Source: Eremophila alpestris peregrina
Taxonomy: Eukaryota; Chordata; Aves; Passeriformes; Alaudidae
Direction of reading: 5' to 3'
DNA length: 64,000 bases
Assembly (NCBI GenBank): GCA_009792885.1
Contig: WMCF01000007.1
Span: 5,961,932-6,025,931 of the forward strand
The position numbers and the translations under genes were made by a program. Each line of letters starts with the position of its first letter. Positions within the stretch are counted from its first letter, which is position 1. Shown here one piece after another: positions 63,801 through 64,000 of the stretch. The notes under the pieces are model-generated. The model saw nothing but the letters and a program-made list of their open reading frames with translations. It ran no database searches and was not told the origin of the DNA.

Positions 63801-64000
63801 AGCATGTGAAACAAGAACCTCTCCTGCAAGAGCATGGTGGGCAGAGAAAGAATCTTTTATGAACTCTTTTTATTTGTTTTCTGTCTTGCCTAGGCACCAT
63901 TAAGTCAACTACTCTACTTTAAAAGCTAATAAAATCTTATTTTCCTGTATCTGAAGGTAATTTACTATCCTTTTTTTGCCAGCTCTGTGTAAGAAAAAGG
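57881..64000. other. 5' flank of FAT1; no gene seen
   Basis: This is about 6.1 kb of AT-rich sequence beyond the CpG island. Short ORFs on both strands lack domains, codon-usage signal or splice support. No CR1 copy, RNA gene or second CpG island was recognised. It may hold distal regulatory elements or exons of a divergent non-coding transcript, which sequence alone cannot show. Confidence 0.7.

Noticed and set aside
58000..64000. A second protein-coding gene upstream of FAT1
   Set aside because: Only short ORFs without domains or splice support were found.

Overview
The window is vertebrate nuclear DNA, most likely avian. The evidence is spliced genes with GT-AG introns, an unmethylated-type CpG island, low repeat content, and CR1 LINE fragments, which are the typical interspersed repeat of birds and other sauropsids. 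No bacterial, phage or CRISPR-type features were seen. The species cannot be fixed from the sequence alone.

One protein-coding gene is present: the 5' part of FAT1, the giant atypical protocadherin, on the minus strand. From its 5' end it runs from a GC-rich CpG-island promoter with a non-coding first exon (about 54.5-57.9 kb), through a 7.7 kb or shorter intron 1, to a 3.29 kb exon 2 (46021-49309) with the start codon, signal peptide and about the first nine cadherin repeats. It continues through exon 3 (19854-20168), a 62-nt exon 4 (3809-3870), exon 5 (665-994) and the first 154 nt of exon 6 (1-154), where the window cuts the gene. Splice phases agree across all junctions and give a continuous, undamaged reading frame of 1376 codons. 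This covers roughly the first eleven cadherin repeats and the start of the twelfth; the known full-length protein is about 4,600 residues, so the rest lies off the left edge.

The introns (25.9 kb, 16.0 kb, 2.8 kb and 0.5 kb) hold three CR1 fragments, a CA microsatellite, a CTTT repeat, a G/T-rich block, an LTR-like block of uncertain origin and a few short inverted or tandem repeats. The 6 kb beyond the CpG island (about 57.9-64.0 kb) is the 5' flank, with no gene that I can support.

The promoter area has the most open questions: two competing first-exon splice donors, two short upstream ORFs, a paired polypurine/polypyrimidine tract able to form triplex or hairpin structures, and a consensus splice donor on the opposite strand that hints at a divergent transcript. 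I found no convincing new biological system; most other long ORFs are GC-rich shadows, repeat remnants or chance frames.
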